Below, one piece after another: positions 22,322 to 30,745 of a stretch of 64,000 bases of DNA. Numbering within the stretch: position 1 is the stretch's first letter; every line of letters starts with the position of its first letter. Under the pieces are notes generated by a model. It worked only from the letters and a program-made list of their open reading frames with translations, was not told where the DNA came from and did not search any database. A program made the translations under genes and the position numbers. This stretch comes from Pseudoflavonifractor sp. Marseille-P3106 (GTDB lineage Bacteria > Bacillota > Clostridia > Oscillospirales > Oscillospiraceae), in contig LT827126.1 in the NCBI GenBank assembly GCA_900169975.1, positions 806,001-870,000 of the forward strand. The letters run 5' to 3'.

Positions 22322-24706
22322 TCATTCCATCGCTCGCATTTCTTCCACAAGAGATTGATTTTTCTGCCTGCGCATTGTCCAGAAGGACAGAATCACCTCC
22401 AGACCAAACAGCACCAGAACGAACAGCCCCATTTGCAGGCAGGGGAAGGAATAGGGCATAATTACTCCATGGAAAGTCATTTCACTGAATTTTCGCGCAG
22501 CTATTACTGCAATCGGGAGGCCGACTGCCAAAGTTGCCAGCGCAGCAGAAAACGCATAGCAAATTCCCTCATAGATGGTCATTTGACAGAGCTGCTTTCT
22601 GGTCAGACCGATGGCACGAAAGACGCTGTTTTCCCTCTTTCTGGACATCTGATTGGAGAGGGTGGTGTTGATGAGATTGACCACGCCAAAGAGGAATACC
22701 AGCCAAGACAGCGCCTGAAACCCTCCAAAAACGACCCGGTTTTCCATTTCCTCATAATCCTTATGTATCCCAATGGTATCCAAGTCAAGATCCGGATTGG
22801 AAGAAATGATCGCACTCAGACTGTTTTCAATCTGCTCCGCCTTTTGGGGATCGCTGACAATGCTCCAGGAATAATCAAAACAATCAATCATAGGCATTGC
22901 TTCCTGAAACAGCTCTTTGGTTGCAACCATGCAGGTGTTGTCCAATGCCAGAGGACCATGACCATTTTGAAGCCCATCGTTTATGAACAGACCGGAAACA
23001 GTGACAGGAATCTCTTGATCTCCTATGGTAAGTTTTATAACCGATCCCACATCTACACCGATCATATCTTCTGCATATTCCATATCGAGTGCAATACTAT
23101 GAGAATCTTGAGGTAAAGTCCCCGACATAAGTGCCGCTTCCACCTTATCCCTGTTTCGGTCACTCAACAGATCGCACATTCCACCAGAAGAACTTTCCTC
23201 ATTTTCAAACCGCACATGAACCGCCTGACGATTCTCTATCACATCTGTTACGCCATCTACGGCCAGCACTTCCTGTCGAAGATCTTCATTCAAAGGATTT
23301 CCTTTCGACATCACCTCATATTCCGTTTTTTCGGAATGGATATAGATTTTATAATCCCCGTCTGGGAAAAACTGTCTTGCGATCCGCTCCGGCGAACGAA
23401 CCAAAAGAATAGAGGCTGTCACCAAAAGGATCACCCCGCCCAGACTCAGGGAAGCCACAATACTAATCGTCTTTTTACGGTCACGCCTGAAATTTGCAAT
23501 TCCCATGGAGAAGGGATTTAACTGCATATTCTTCTTATGTGTGTGGGCCTTTCCGCTCTGATTGCCGGTAAAGCGGACTGCTTCAATAGGGGAGATACCG
23601 GCGGCAATCTTTACCGGTCTGCGGATCGCAATGGATACCATAAACCAGCCAAGCAGTGCAGTCAAAACAATCGCGGCAGCATAAAATAGCAGATTAAACC
23701 CACGGGGAAACAGCGCAAACCCGGCTGCACATCCCAGCAAAATACCAATACCAATTCCAGCCCATCCTAAGAAATGGCCTTCTTTTTTGACAATACGGCG
23801 GATCTGTTTTGGCGTTGTGCCGATAGTCCGCAGTTGTCCATAGCTTTGGATTTTGTCATTGATAGAGATTCGGAAGATACTTTGTATCACCACATACCCT
23901 CCGATGATGACCAAAACTGCGATTCCGGCAACCAGCGCCAGCATACTGACATTCACAGGCTGCTTATAGAACTTCATATAGCTGAGGTTCATGATCGGCA
24001 TTTCCAACTGATATTCCTTGGCAATCTCCCGGCTGCGGGCAGTCAGTTCTGTTTCATCCATTTGCTGCTCATTCTTAAAATGCACATAAGCGCGATAATC
24101 AGCGGGGTCATAGCCACTCCATCCTTTCAGAGCTTCTTTGGAAAGAAGGATAGAACAGCCATTTACCTCTTTTTCCTTATAGCCTTCCAGAATGCCAGTC
24201 ACCGTATATTCTCCGTGAAAGCTCTCACTGTTCAGCATAACCTTTTCGCCAATCCCGGCGTCTGCACCATATTCGGAAAGGAAATAACGGCTGACCGCTA
24301 CCTCATCCTCCTTTTGGGGCAGTCGGCCTTCCAAAAGATTCATCTGATCACGGGCAATATACATCGTTTCCTCATCACAATAAATATAGGAGGCATTGTA
24401 TCCCTGCTCCGCAGGTTCCACAGCCAGCATATAATACTCTCCTACCCTTGAGAAGTCATCCAGCCCTTTCAGGGTGGACACATCTTCCTCGGTAATCCTG
24501 GTATAGACCGCCTCATAGGTATCCTCCACATGATTTCTCTCTATCTGCCGGGTAGACAAAGCCATCACAATCGAAAAACAGATCAGACAGGATGCCAGTG
24601 CAACGGCAATCACTACCATCAAATTCCGGCGCTTCTCACTTTTCAAACTTTTTCTTGCCAGTTTCCTGACAATATTTCCTGTATCATTTTCAAATGGTAC
24701 TGTCAT
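22322..24706 (-). CDS. FtsX-type ABC permease A
   Basis: A 794-residue permease with two FtsX domains. After the shared N-terminus MTVPFENDTGNIVRKLARKS come one helix, a large extracellular domain (~50-240), three helices with the IRRIVKKEGHFLG loop, a second extracellular domain (~430-640) and three more helices with RKRENSVFRAIGLTRKQL. The topology resembles MacB/BceB-type subunits that detect or remove envelope-active peptides. ATG 24706 was chosen because GGAGATGATC precedes it and the other three permeases start at the same MT(L/V)PFENDT. It is the last gene of the ATPase-permease B-permease A unit. Confidence 0.88.
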   Translation of the reverse strand: MTVPFENDTGNIVRKLARKSLKSEKRRNLMVVIAVALASCLICFSIVMALSTRQIERNHVEDTYEAVYTRITEEDVSTLKGLDDFSRVGEYYMLAVEPAEQGYNASYIYCDEETMYIARDQMNLLEGRLPQKEDEVAVSRYFLSEYGADAGIGEKVMLNSESFHGEYTVTGILEGYKEKEVNGCSILLSKEALKGWSGYDPADYRAYVHFKNEQQMDETELTARSREIAKEYQLEMPIMNLSYMKFYKQPVNVSMLALVAGIAVLVIIGGYVVIQSIFRISINDKIQSYGQLRTIGTTPKQIRRIVKKEGHFLGWAGIGIGILLGCAAGFALFPRGFNLLFYAAAIVLTALLGWFMVSIAIRRPVKIAAGISPIEAVRFTGNQSGKAHTHKKNMQLNPFSMGIANFRRDRKKTISIVASLSLGGVILLVTASILLVRSPERIARQFFPDGDYKIYIHSEKTEYEVMSKGNPLNEDLRQEVLAVDGVTDVIENRQAVHVRFENEESSSGGMCDLLSDRNRDKVEAALMSGTLPQDSHSIALDMEYAEDMIGVDVGSVIKLTIGDQEIPVTVSGLFINDGLQNGHGPLALDNTCMVATKELFQEAMPMIDCFDYSWSIVSDPQKAEQIENSLSAIISSNPDLDLDTIGIHKDYEEMENRVVFGGFQALSWLVFLFGVVNLINTTLSNQMSRKRENSVFRAIGLTRKQLCQMTIYEGICYAFSAALATLAVGLPIAVIAARKFSEMTFHGVIMPYSFPCLQMGLFVLVLFGLEVILSFWTMRRQKNQSLVEEMRAME

Positions 24707-24749
24707 TTTGATCATCTCCTTTAAGTCTTATATTTCTGCTGTCAGCAAA

Positions 24750-24777
24750 GCGGCGGCTTCACATCGGAAGCCGCCGC
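24750..24777 (-). terminator. Strong GC hairpin between permeases B and A
   Basis: GCGGCGGCTTC pairs perfectly with GAAGCCGCCGC over a 6-nt loop, followed only by TTTG. It is probably a partial terminator or mRNA-stabilising hairpin that lowers permease A. Confidence 0.6.
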
Positions 24778-24783
24778 CTCTGG

Positions 24784-27168
24784 TTAGTCCATGGTCTTGA
24801 TCCGCTCTACAAGGGAAAGCCGTTTAGAGTAACGGACAGCAACCACAGAGAAGATTCCGGTCACGACCAAAAGTGCCAGAACAAAAACAACCGTTTCCAT
24901 CAAAGGGAATTGATAGGACAGTTCCCCAAAAATATTAAAGCTGCTGATCACATAGTCAAAAATCCAGCCCAGGATTCCGCCAATGCCAACCGACAAAAAC
25001 ACCGTAACCCCCGCGTACCACAGGCATTCTGCAATCAGCATACGGGAAACCTGCTTTCCGGTCATTCCCACAGACTGCAAAATCCCAAGCTCCTGCTGCC
25101 TTGCCAGCAGATTGGTCATCAGGGTGTTGACCAGATTTACCATGGAGAACACAAACAGGAACGCCAGCAGCAGATAAACACCGCGGGTCATCATCTTTAG
25201 CTGCGATTCCAGGGATGCCGCATGGTCTGCTCTGGAAAAGACCGTCAGCACCGGATTTTCCAGCAGGCTGAAAATAGACGCCCTGAGCGCATCCGAGTCC
25301 TCCAAGGTATGGACATTCCAAACAGCCTCTCTGTTCTCAATGTCCGGGTAGAGCTGATCGGCCAGTTCTTCTGTAAGGGTAAACAGGCCCCATGCGCCGG
25401 TGCCTGATGTCACTGACGGTTTCGCAATCCCCATGACCGTTACTTCTATGTCCTTACCGTCCATGGATTCAAAGGTCAGCACATCCCCAACAGCAGGCGT
25501 ATAGCCATAAAACATACTTAAAAGATGATCTTCCGAATCTGTCACGACCACACCGTTGTTTGCGGCAAGTTCCTCATAATCTGCGCTGCCCTGTTCCAGA
25601 TTTTCCTCCGGCAGCCATTGTTCCATCTGCTCTCTGTCAAATACAGGGAACTTTAATGCAACACTTTCCTGGGGGAATTTCACCGTTGCGGATGTCACTT
25701 CATGGCTGGTGATAGATTCCACGCCATCTATGGCAAGAAGCTCCTGACGAAGTTCTTCTGTCAATGGGTTTTCCCGTGCGATGGCAGGCAATCCCTCCGC
25801 GCCGCCCGAATCCATCCAGCTGACCTCATAGTTGCAGTGATCTCCCATGGCTTCTATCGCCATCTTTTCGGGACTGATGGAGTTGAGTACCGTAGCGGCT
25901 GTTACCAAAAACACACCCGTCAATCCCAGAGATACCAGAGTGATGACCGTCTTTTTCCTGCTCCGCCGAAAGTTCATCTGTGCCATGGAGAACGGCGTAA
26001 TGCGGTGATTTTTCTGATCTTTCCGGTCTGTTGCCGTTTCATAACCACTAGAGCGGACCGCTTCGATCGGGGATACCCTCGCCGCCATGCGGACAGGCGC
26101 ATGAATGGATAGAAATACCGTCAAGGCGCAGGCTGCTGCGGTCGCAGCCAGATAGGGCAGATTGCCCATCCAGCTCCAATGTGCCGGGAAAATAGCAAAC
26201 CCGATAGACCCTCCAACCAAAAGCCCCAGCGGGATACCGCAAAGAGATAACAGCAATCCCTCCCGCTGCACGATCCGCCGGATCTGTTTTGGTGTTGTGC
26301 CGATCACTTTCAGGCGTCCATATTCCCGCATTTTGCCCTTTACGGAAATGAAAAAGATACTGTAAATGACCACAGCACAGGCAACCAGCAAAAGGATTGC
26401 CACGGGAATGTAATATTTCATCACGCCGGACTTAAAGCCCTGCATATCGAAATAGTTGGAACTGTAAAAAATCTGTTCTTCTGCAACACCATTGGCAGAA
26501 AGAAATTTGGCAATATCCGCCTTGAGCTGCTCCAGCTCCATACTATCAGCACCAGTATAACGAAGCCGAAATTCAAACAGCGGCTCTCCCTGCGCCATCT
26601 CCTCCACAAATGCTTCAGATACATAAAGCTGGAACATACGGGAGTCATTCTCCACATCCATGATACCGCTGACGGTATAGGTCTGCTTTCCGTTTCCAAG
26701 ATTCACTTCTATGGTCTGCCCGACTTCTGCGGGGATTTCAAAATAATCAAGAAATGCCCGTTCTACCAGAATTTCATTGGCAGCCTGCGGAAGTGTCCCA
26801 GTAAAGGAAGGCTTCTTACCCAATTCCATCCAGTTGGCATCCGCATACTCCACAGTCAGAACGCTGTCACCATAGCGGGCAGAACCGTAATTCTGGGAAA
26901 GGCCCCAGCGTTCCACCTCCGGGCAGTCTTTCAGTCTTTCAATCGTATCACGGCCACAATTCACCACAACCGCCTGATACTGTCCCCGAATGTCTGCCTC
27001 CAGTTTTCTGTCACTTCCTGCTCCTGCACAAAAAATCGCTGCCATCAAAGCGGCTGCCAGAGCAATCGTTACGATCACAAACAGGTTGCGCCGCTTATCT
27101 GTCTGAATGCTTCGTGACGCCAATTTTTTAATGACCGGCCCTGTATCATTTTCAAAAGGCAATGTCAT
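24784..27168 (-). CDS. FtsX-type ABC permease B
   Basis: A 794-residue paralogue of permease A, starting MTLPFENDTGPVIKKLASRS. First extracellular domain ~45-235, middle helices with the IRRIVQREGLLLSLCG loop, MARISPIEA-like MAARVSPIEAVRSSGYE, a second extracellular domain and the C-terminal FtsX helices with ARQQELGILQSVGMTGKQV. GGAGGTGGCAGAC precedes ATG 27168, 15 nt after the ATPase stop, so ATPase and permease B are translated together. Same length as permease A, suggesting tandem duplication. Confidence 0.88.
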   Translation of the reverse strand: MTLPFENDTGPVIKKLASRSIQTDKRRNLFVIVTIALAAALMAAIFCAGAGSDRKLEADIRGQYQAVVVNCGRDTIERLKDCPEVERWGLSQNYGSARYGDSVLTVEYADANWMELGKKPSFTGTLPQAANEILVERAFLDYFEIPAEVGQTIEVNLGNGKQTYTVSGIMDVENDSRMFQLYVSEAFVEEMAQGEPLFEFRLRYTGADSMELEQLKADIAKFLSANGVAEEQIFYSSNYFDMQGFKSGVMKYYIPVAILLLVACAVVIYSIFFISVKGKMREYGRLKVIGTTPKQIRRIVQREGLLLSLCGIPLGLLVGGSIGFAIFPAHWSWMGNLPYLAATAAACALTVFLSIHAPVRMAARVSPIEAVRSSGYETATDRKDQKNHRITPFSMAQMNFRRSRKKTVITLVSLGLTGVFLVTAATVLNSISPEKMAIEAMGDHCNYEVSWMDSGGAEGLPAIARENPLTEELRQELLAIDGVESITSHEVTSATVKFPQESVALKFPVFDREQMEQWLPEENLEQGSADYEELAANNGVVVTDSEDHLLSMFYGYTPAVGDVLTFESMDGKDIEVTVMGIAKPSVTSGTGAWGLFTLTEELADQLYPDIENREAVWNVHTLEDSDALRASIFSLLENPVLTVFSRADHAASLESQLKMMTRGVYLLLAFLFVFSMVNLVNTLMTNLLARQQELGILQSVGMTGKQVSRMLIAECLWYAGVTVFLSVGIGGILGWIFDYVISSFNIFGELSYQFPLMETVVFVLALLVVTGIFSVVAVRYSKRLSLVERIKTMD

Positions 27169-27182
27169 GTCTGCCACCTCCT

Positions 27183-27848
27183 TTATCCAACGATTTTGCC
27201 ATCCTCAATCCGCACGATACGGTCTGCAAGCTGGGCAATGGCATCATTATGTGTGATCATCACCAGCGTCTGGTTAAATTCACGACTCGTTCTCTGCAAA
27301 AGCCCCAACACATCGGCGCTGGTCCTGCTGTCCAGGTTTCCGGTGGGTTCATCGGCAAGGACGATAGCGGGCTTTGACACCAGAGCGCGGGCGATAGCCA
27401 CTCGCTGCTGCTGGCCACCGGAGAGGTTGTTTGGCATATTCTTCAGCTTATCCTCCAGTCCCAGCATGGACACCACATCCGCCATGAATTTCTGATCCAC
27501 CGTATCCCCATCCAGTTCCACGGGCAAAACGATGTTCTCATGAACATTTAGGATCGGCACCAGATTGTAGTTCTGGAAAATAAATCCGATATTGCGGCGT
27601 CGGAAGATAGTAAGCTGCTCATCGTTCATCTTCGCCAGCTCCTTATCCCGCACCATCACGCTGCCGGAGGTGGGTGTGTCCAGTCCGCCCATCATGTGAA
27701 GCAGGGTGGACTTACCGGAGCCGGAAGTGCCGACCACCGCCACAAATTCGCCTTCCTCCACAGAGAAGTTCACGCCATCCAGGGCGCGGGTAATGTTCGG
27801 CTCTGTGCCGTAGTATTTTTTAAGATCAGTTGTCTGCAAAATTTTCAT
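27183..27848 (-). CDS. ABC transporter ATPase of the FtsX-permease cluster
   Basis: A 221-residue ATPase of the MacB/LolD/BceA type. Walker A GTSGSGKST is at residues 40-48, Q-loop FIFQNYNLVPIL near 90, signature LSGGQQQRVAIARAL near 145 and Walker B IVLADEPTGNLDS near 168, followed by the H-loop MITHND. It is the only ATPase for four full-length permeases, so it must either serve several of them or the others are non-transporting. Its promoter (27883-27914) has the response-regulator signature. AAGGCAGGTAACTGTT precedes the ATG. Confidence 0.95.
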   Translation of the reverse strand: MKILQTTDLKKYYGTEPNITRALDGVNFSVEEGEFVAVVGTSGSGKSTLLHMMGGLDTPTSGSVMVRDKELAKMNDEQLTIFRRRNIGFIFQNYNLVPILNVHENIVLPVELDGDTVDQKFMADVVSMLGLEDKLKNMPNNLSGGQQQRVAIARALVSKPAIVLADEPTGNLDSRTSADVLGLLQRTSREFNQTLVMITHNDAIAQLADRIVRIEDGKIVG

Positions 27849-27882
27849 AACAGTTACCTGCCTTTCTTAATTTGTTGAGTAT

Positions 27883-27914
27883 AGAGTAAAGGGCAAATGT
27901 TGCAGAATTGTCCT
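27883..27914 (-). promoter_or_regulatory. Response-regulator-type promoter of the ATPase unit
   Basis: Minus strand GGACAATTCTGCAACATTTG with TACTCT 10 nt after GCAAC (an overlapping TATACT lies 5 nt further). Upstream, GAATTGTCC/GGACAATTC is a perfect inverted repeat spanning about 27906-27955. Confidence 0.65.
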
Positions 27915-27977
27915 AAATGGCATGAAAATCTATGGTGAATTGCTTCAATTTTAGGACAATTCATTTTGCAGTAAGAC

Positions 27978-30635
27978 TCACACATTTTCATCCTTTAAGA
28001 CTTCTACAATAATATCCCTGCGGATTCTTCTGGAAGCCGCCCTGTAAATCCCACTGATGACCATTAACACCAGAACAATATAGGCTGCCAGCCCTAATAA
28101 CGGAAATACCTGAATGAATTCCATGAAAGTCACATCCTGCATCCACATCAAAACTGCGGCGATCAAAAACAGAATCGGCAATCCAATGCCCAAAGGCTTT
28201 CCCCCAAGAAAGAACCCTTCTATATGCAGCAAACGGTCAAGACCTTTTCTATCCAGGCCAACCGAACGCAGCATGGCAAATTCCTTTCTTCTCTGATACA
28301 GACTGTTCAGAATCGCCACTGCTGCCGATGAGATTCCAATGATACCAAATAGTGCAGTCAAACTGTAAACGATCAGCATGGTCGCATCGGTCAGCCGCTC
28401 TCTGTCCAAAGCGCGCTGTGTCTTGCTGGAGGTATAGAAATCACTCGTCCCCAGATAAGTACCACAGATCTGCTCTGCCTGCGCCTGTACTTCGGCATCC
28501 AGCCCATCTTCCACGAGAAGATTCATGTAAGTCCTGTAATTGTAAACTGCACGATCCTCTCCGAAATTCTGGATAATCTCATAGTATCGCTCCATCGGCA
28601 CCAGAATGGGCAATGTATAAAAGGCTATATTACGCCCAATCTTCGGCATTTCAGAAAGTGCAGATGATACCGTCACATCAAAACGGTAATCCCCTTGAAT
28701 GGAGTCCAGAAACTTCTCTGTTACTTCTAAAGATTGACCTTCTTTGAGTTTTAGATATGGGACCATATCTTTTTTGGCTTCATAACCTCTGGAGTCAGGA
28801 TTTTTCACAACAGAATTGACAATGAGCGCACCACCCTGTTCAGAATAAGGCACCCCTGACTGCATGAGAGAATCTTCATAGGCATCCTGTTCCAAACCGA
28901 TCAATACACATGGGATACGGTAGCGGTCATCGCGCTTTGCTACATACTCACCAGCCGCTTTTGTGCCAAATCCTCCAGAGGAAAGAAATTCTTCCGATAA
29001 CTCACTTTCTGAAACCCAAAGCGCACAGTTCGCCATAGTATAAGTGGCCTGTTCCTCTATGTGAGGCAGCTGCTTCAATTCCTCCATAAGCGCTGGCTCT
29101 ATTTTCTGACCAGACTCCATTGTAAGATTGACATTAAAGTGGCTGTCCTGTTCTGCTTTTGTATTGTTAATATCTGAAACGGAAAAAACGGCCAGAAAAC
29201 TGAACATCAAAAGCATACACAGACTCAGCGTTACCGTACAGGTACGAAACAGCCTCTTATTAGCCGCCATGGAGTTTGCAGAAATATTTCCAAGGAATCC
29301 AAAGCACTTTTTCAGGATTGGATGCTTTGCTGATTTTTTCAAAGAAGGATTGCTCCAGCTTTCTTTGACCGCTTCAATCGGGCGAAGTTTTCCCATCTGC
29401 CGGGCAGGACCAGAAGCAGCCAGGCGAACCGTCAGGAACGAGAGAATCATGGAAACCACTGCGACCCACGGGGAAAAGGAAGCTGTTATCCGGCTCCCGG
29501 TCACTTCCTGCGTCAGGTCAGAGTATGCTGCCAATACGCCATAGGAAAAAAGATATCCAAGTCCCACAGAAACCAGAATGGGAAGCACAGACAGCCAGCG
29601 CGCCTCATATACGATCATCATGCGGATCTGCCTGGGCGTCATTCCAATGGATTTTAAGATTCCCAGCTCCTTTACCTTGCGTTTCGCAGAAATAGAAAAA
29701 GCGCCCCGAATGATATAGGCAAATACCGCCATAGATGCTGCCATGACCAAACCGAGCGCAAGCGCAAGTTTGGGAAGGTCACTGCTTAGGAAATGTCCCG
29801 GCGCATAAATTCCATACATCCCAAGCAGGGCTGTGTGGTAACGGAAGGGATAGTCACCAAATTCATCCGGCTGCAAGCCAATGTCCTCCGCTATCTGTGG
29901 GATAATTTCATAGACTTTTCTCGGTTTCGTTACCTGAAGATAAGCAACGATCCCCGTGTCCTCCGATAATGCGGCCGCGTCCAGCCACCCATACGCAGGG
30001 TAGCCATTGTATGCGCTGGAAACAGTCATATCGATCTCACCAACGATGGTGTACTGCACTTTTTCTGTTTTCACAAATTCTTCCCCGCTTTGAATGGGGG
30101 AAAGGAAATCCACAGTTGTATTCCCGATCCTGCGTTCGCCCAAATCCAGGTTCAGCCGGTCCCCAATCTCAACAGATGGATTTTGCTCAAAAAAGCTTTT
30201 TCCAACGACAATTTCTCCCGGTGCCTGGGGAACCCGCCCGCGCAGGATCAGATTCTTTTCCCGCATACCGCCCCAATAGGCTCCATCACAGTTTTGGATC
30301 AAAAGATAGGGCAGGCCGGATGCAGCAGGCAATGAGGCGGTCTGATTATCTCCTTTTACCATGATGGTCTGGATATTTTCGTTATTCCGAATCAAATCCA
30401 GCTGGCCGGCATGAATCTCCAAAAGCTGTGCATCCCAATCACCGTAGGCTTCGATCTCCTGCTGCACACTTTGATTCCAATAGCTTTGGACGAATGTGCA
30501 TAACGAACACAAAAAAGTTGATGCGATCAATATGGCCGCCATGATGGAAATGGATGTGCGCCGGTTTGCTTTCATATTCTGTTTCGCCAGCCGCTTTACA
30601 ATCCGGCTGGTATCATTTTCAAATGGTAATGTCAT
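27978..30635 (-). CDS. FtsX-type ABC permease C
   Basis: An 885-residue permease, longest of the four, beginning MTLPFENDTSRIVKRLAKQN. It contains the same plan of two extracellular domains and FtsX helix triplets, with KRKVKELGILKSIGMTPRQI in the first and QRRKEFAMLRSVGLDRKGL in the second half. The first extracellular domain is larger than in A and B. ATG 30635 was preferred over 30641 because the GGAGTGA spacing is right and it matches the family start. It has its own promoter of the shared type 24 bp upstream and is followed by a 129-bp gap before the ATPase. Confidence 0.87.
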   Translation of the reverse strand: MTLPFENDTSRIVKRLAKQNMKANRRTSISIMAAILIASTFLCSLCTFVQSYWNQSVQQEIEAYGDWDAQLLEIHAGQLDLIRNNENIQTIMVKGDNQTASLPAASGLPYLLIQNCDGAYWGGMREKNLILRGRVPQAPGEIVVGKSFFEQNPSVEIGDRLNLDLGERRIGNTTVDFLSPIQSGEEFVKTEKVQYTIVGEIDMTVSSAYNGYPAYGWLDAAALSEDTGIVAYLQVTKPRKVYEIIPQIAEDIGLQPDEFGDYPFRYHTALLGMYGIYAPGHFLSSDLPKLALALGLVMAASMAVFAYIIRGAFSISAKRKVKELGILKSIGMTPRQIRMMIVYEARWLSVLPILVSVGLGYLFSYGVLAAYSDLTQEVTGSRITASFSPWVAVVSMILSFLTVRLAASGPARQMGKLRPIEAVKESWSNPSLKKSAKHPILKKCFGFLGNISANSMAANKRLFRTCTVTLSLCMLLMFSFLAVFSVSDINNTKAEQDSHFNVNLTMESGQKIEPALMEELKQLPHIEEQATYTMANCALWVSESELSEEFLSSGGFGTKAAGEYVAKRDDRYRIPCVLIGLEQDAYEDSLMQSGVPYSEQGGALIVNSVVKNPDSRGYEAKKDMVPYLKLKEGQSLEVTEKFLDSIQGDYRFDVTVSSALSEMPKIGRNIAFYTLPILVPMERYYEIIQNFGEDRAVYNYRTYMNLLVEDGLDAEVQAQAEQICGTYLGTSDFYTSSKTQRALDRERLTDATMLIVYSLTALFGIIGISSAAVAILNSLYQRRKEFAMLRSVGLDRKGLDRLLHIEGFFLGGKPLGIGLPILFLIAAVLMWMQDVTFMEFIQVFPLLGLAAYIVLVLMVISGIYRAASRRIRRDIIVEVLKDENV

Positions 30636-30658
30636 AGCCATTCACTCCTTTCGTTGTC

Positions 30659-30690
30659 ATCCTAACCCCCAAATGTTGCAGAAATATCCC
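30659..30690 (-). promoter_or_regulatory. Response-regulator-type promoter of permease C
   Basis: Minus strand GGGATATTTCTGCAACATTT, then TAGGAT exactly 10 nt after GCAAC. A conserved GGAAGCAATTCACC block lies ~25 bp further upstream. Confidence 0.7.
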
Positions 30691-30745
30691 AAAGGCTCAA
30701 CAGTTTAAGGGTGAATTGCTTCCATTTTAGGATATTTCTAATTGC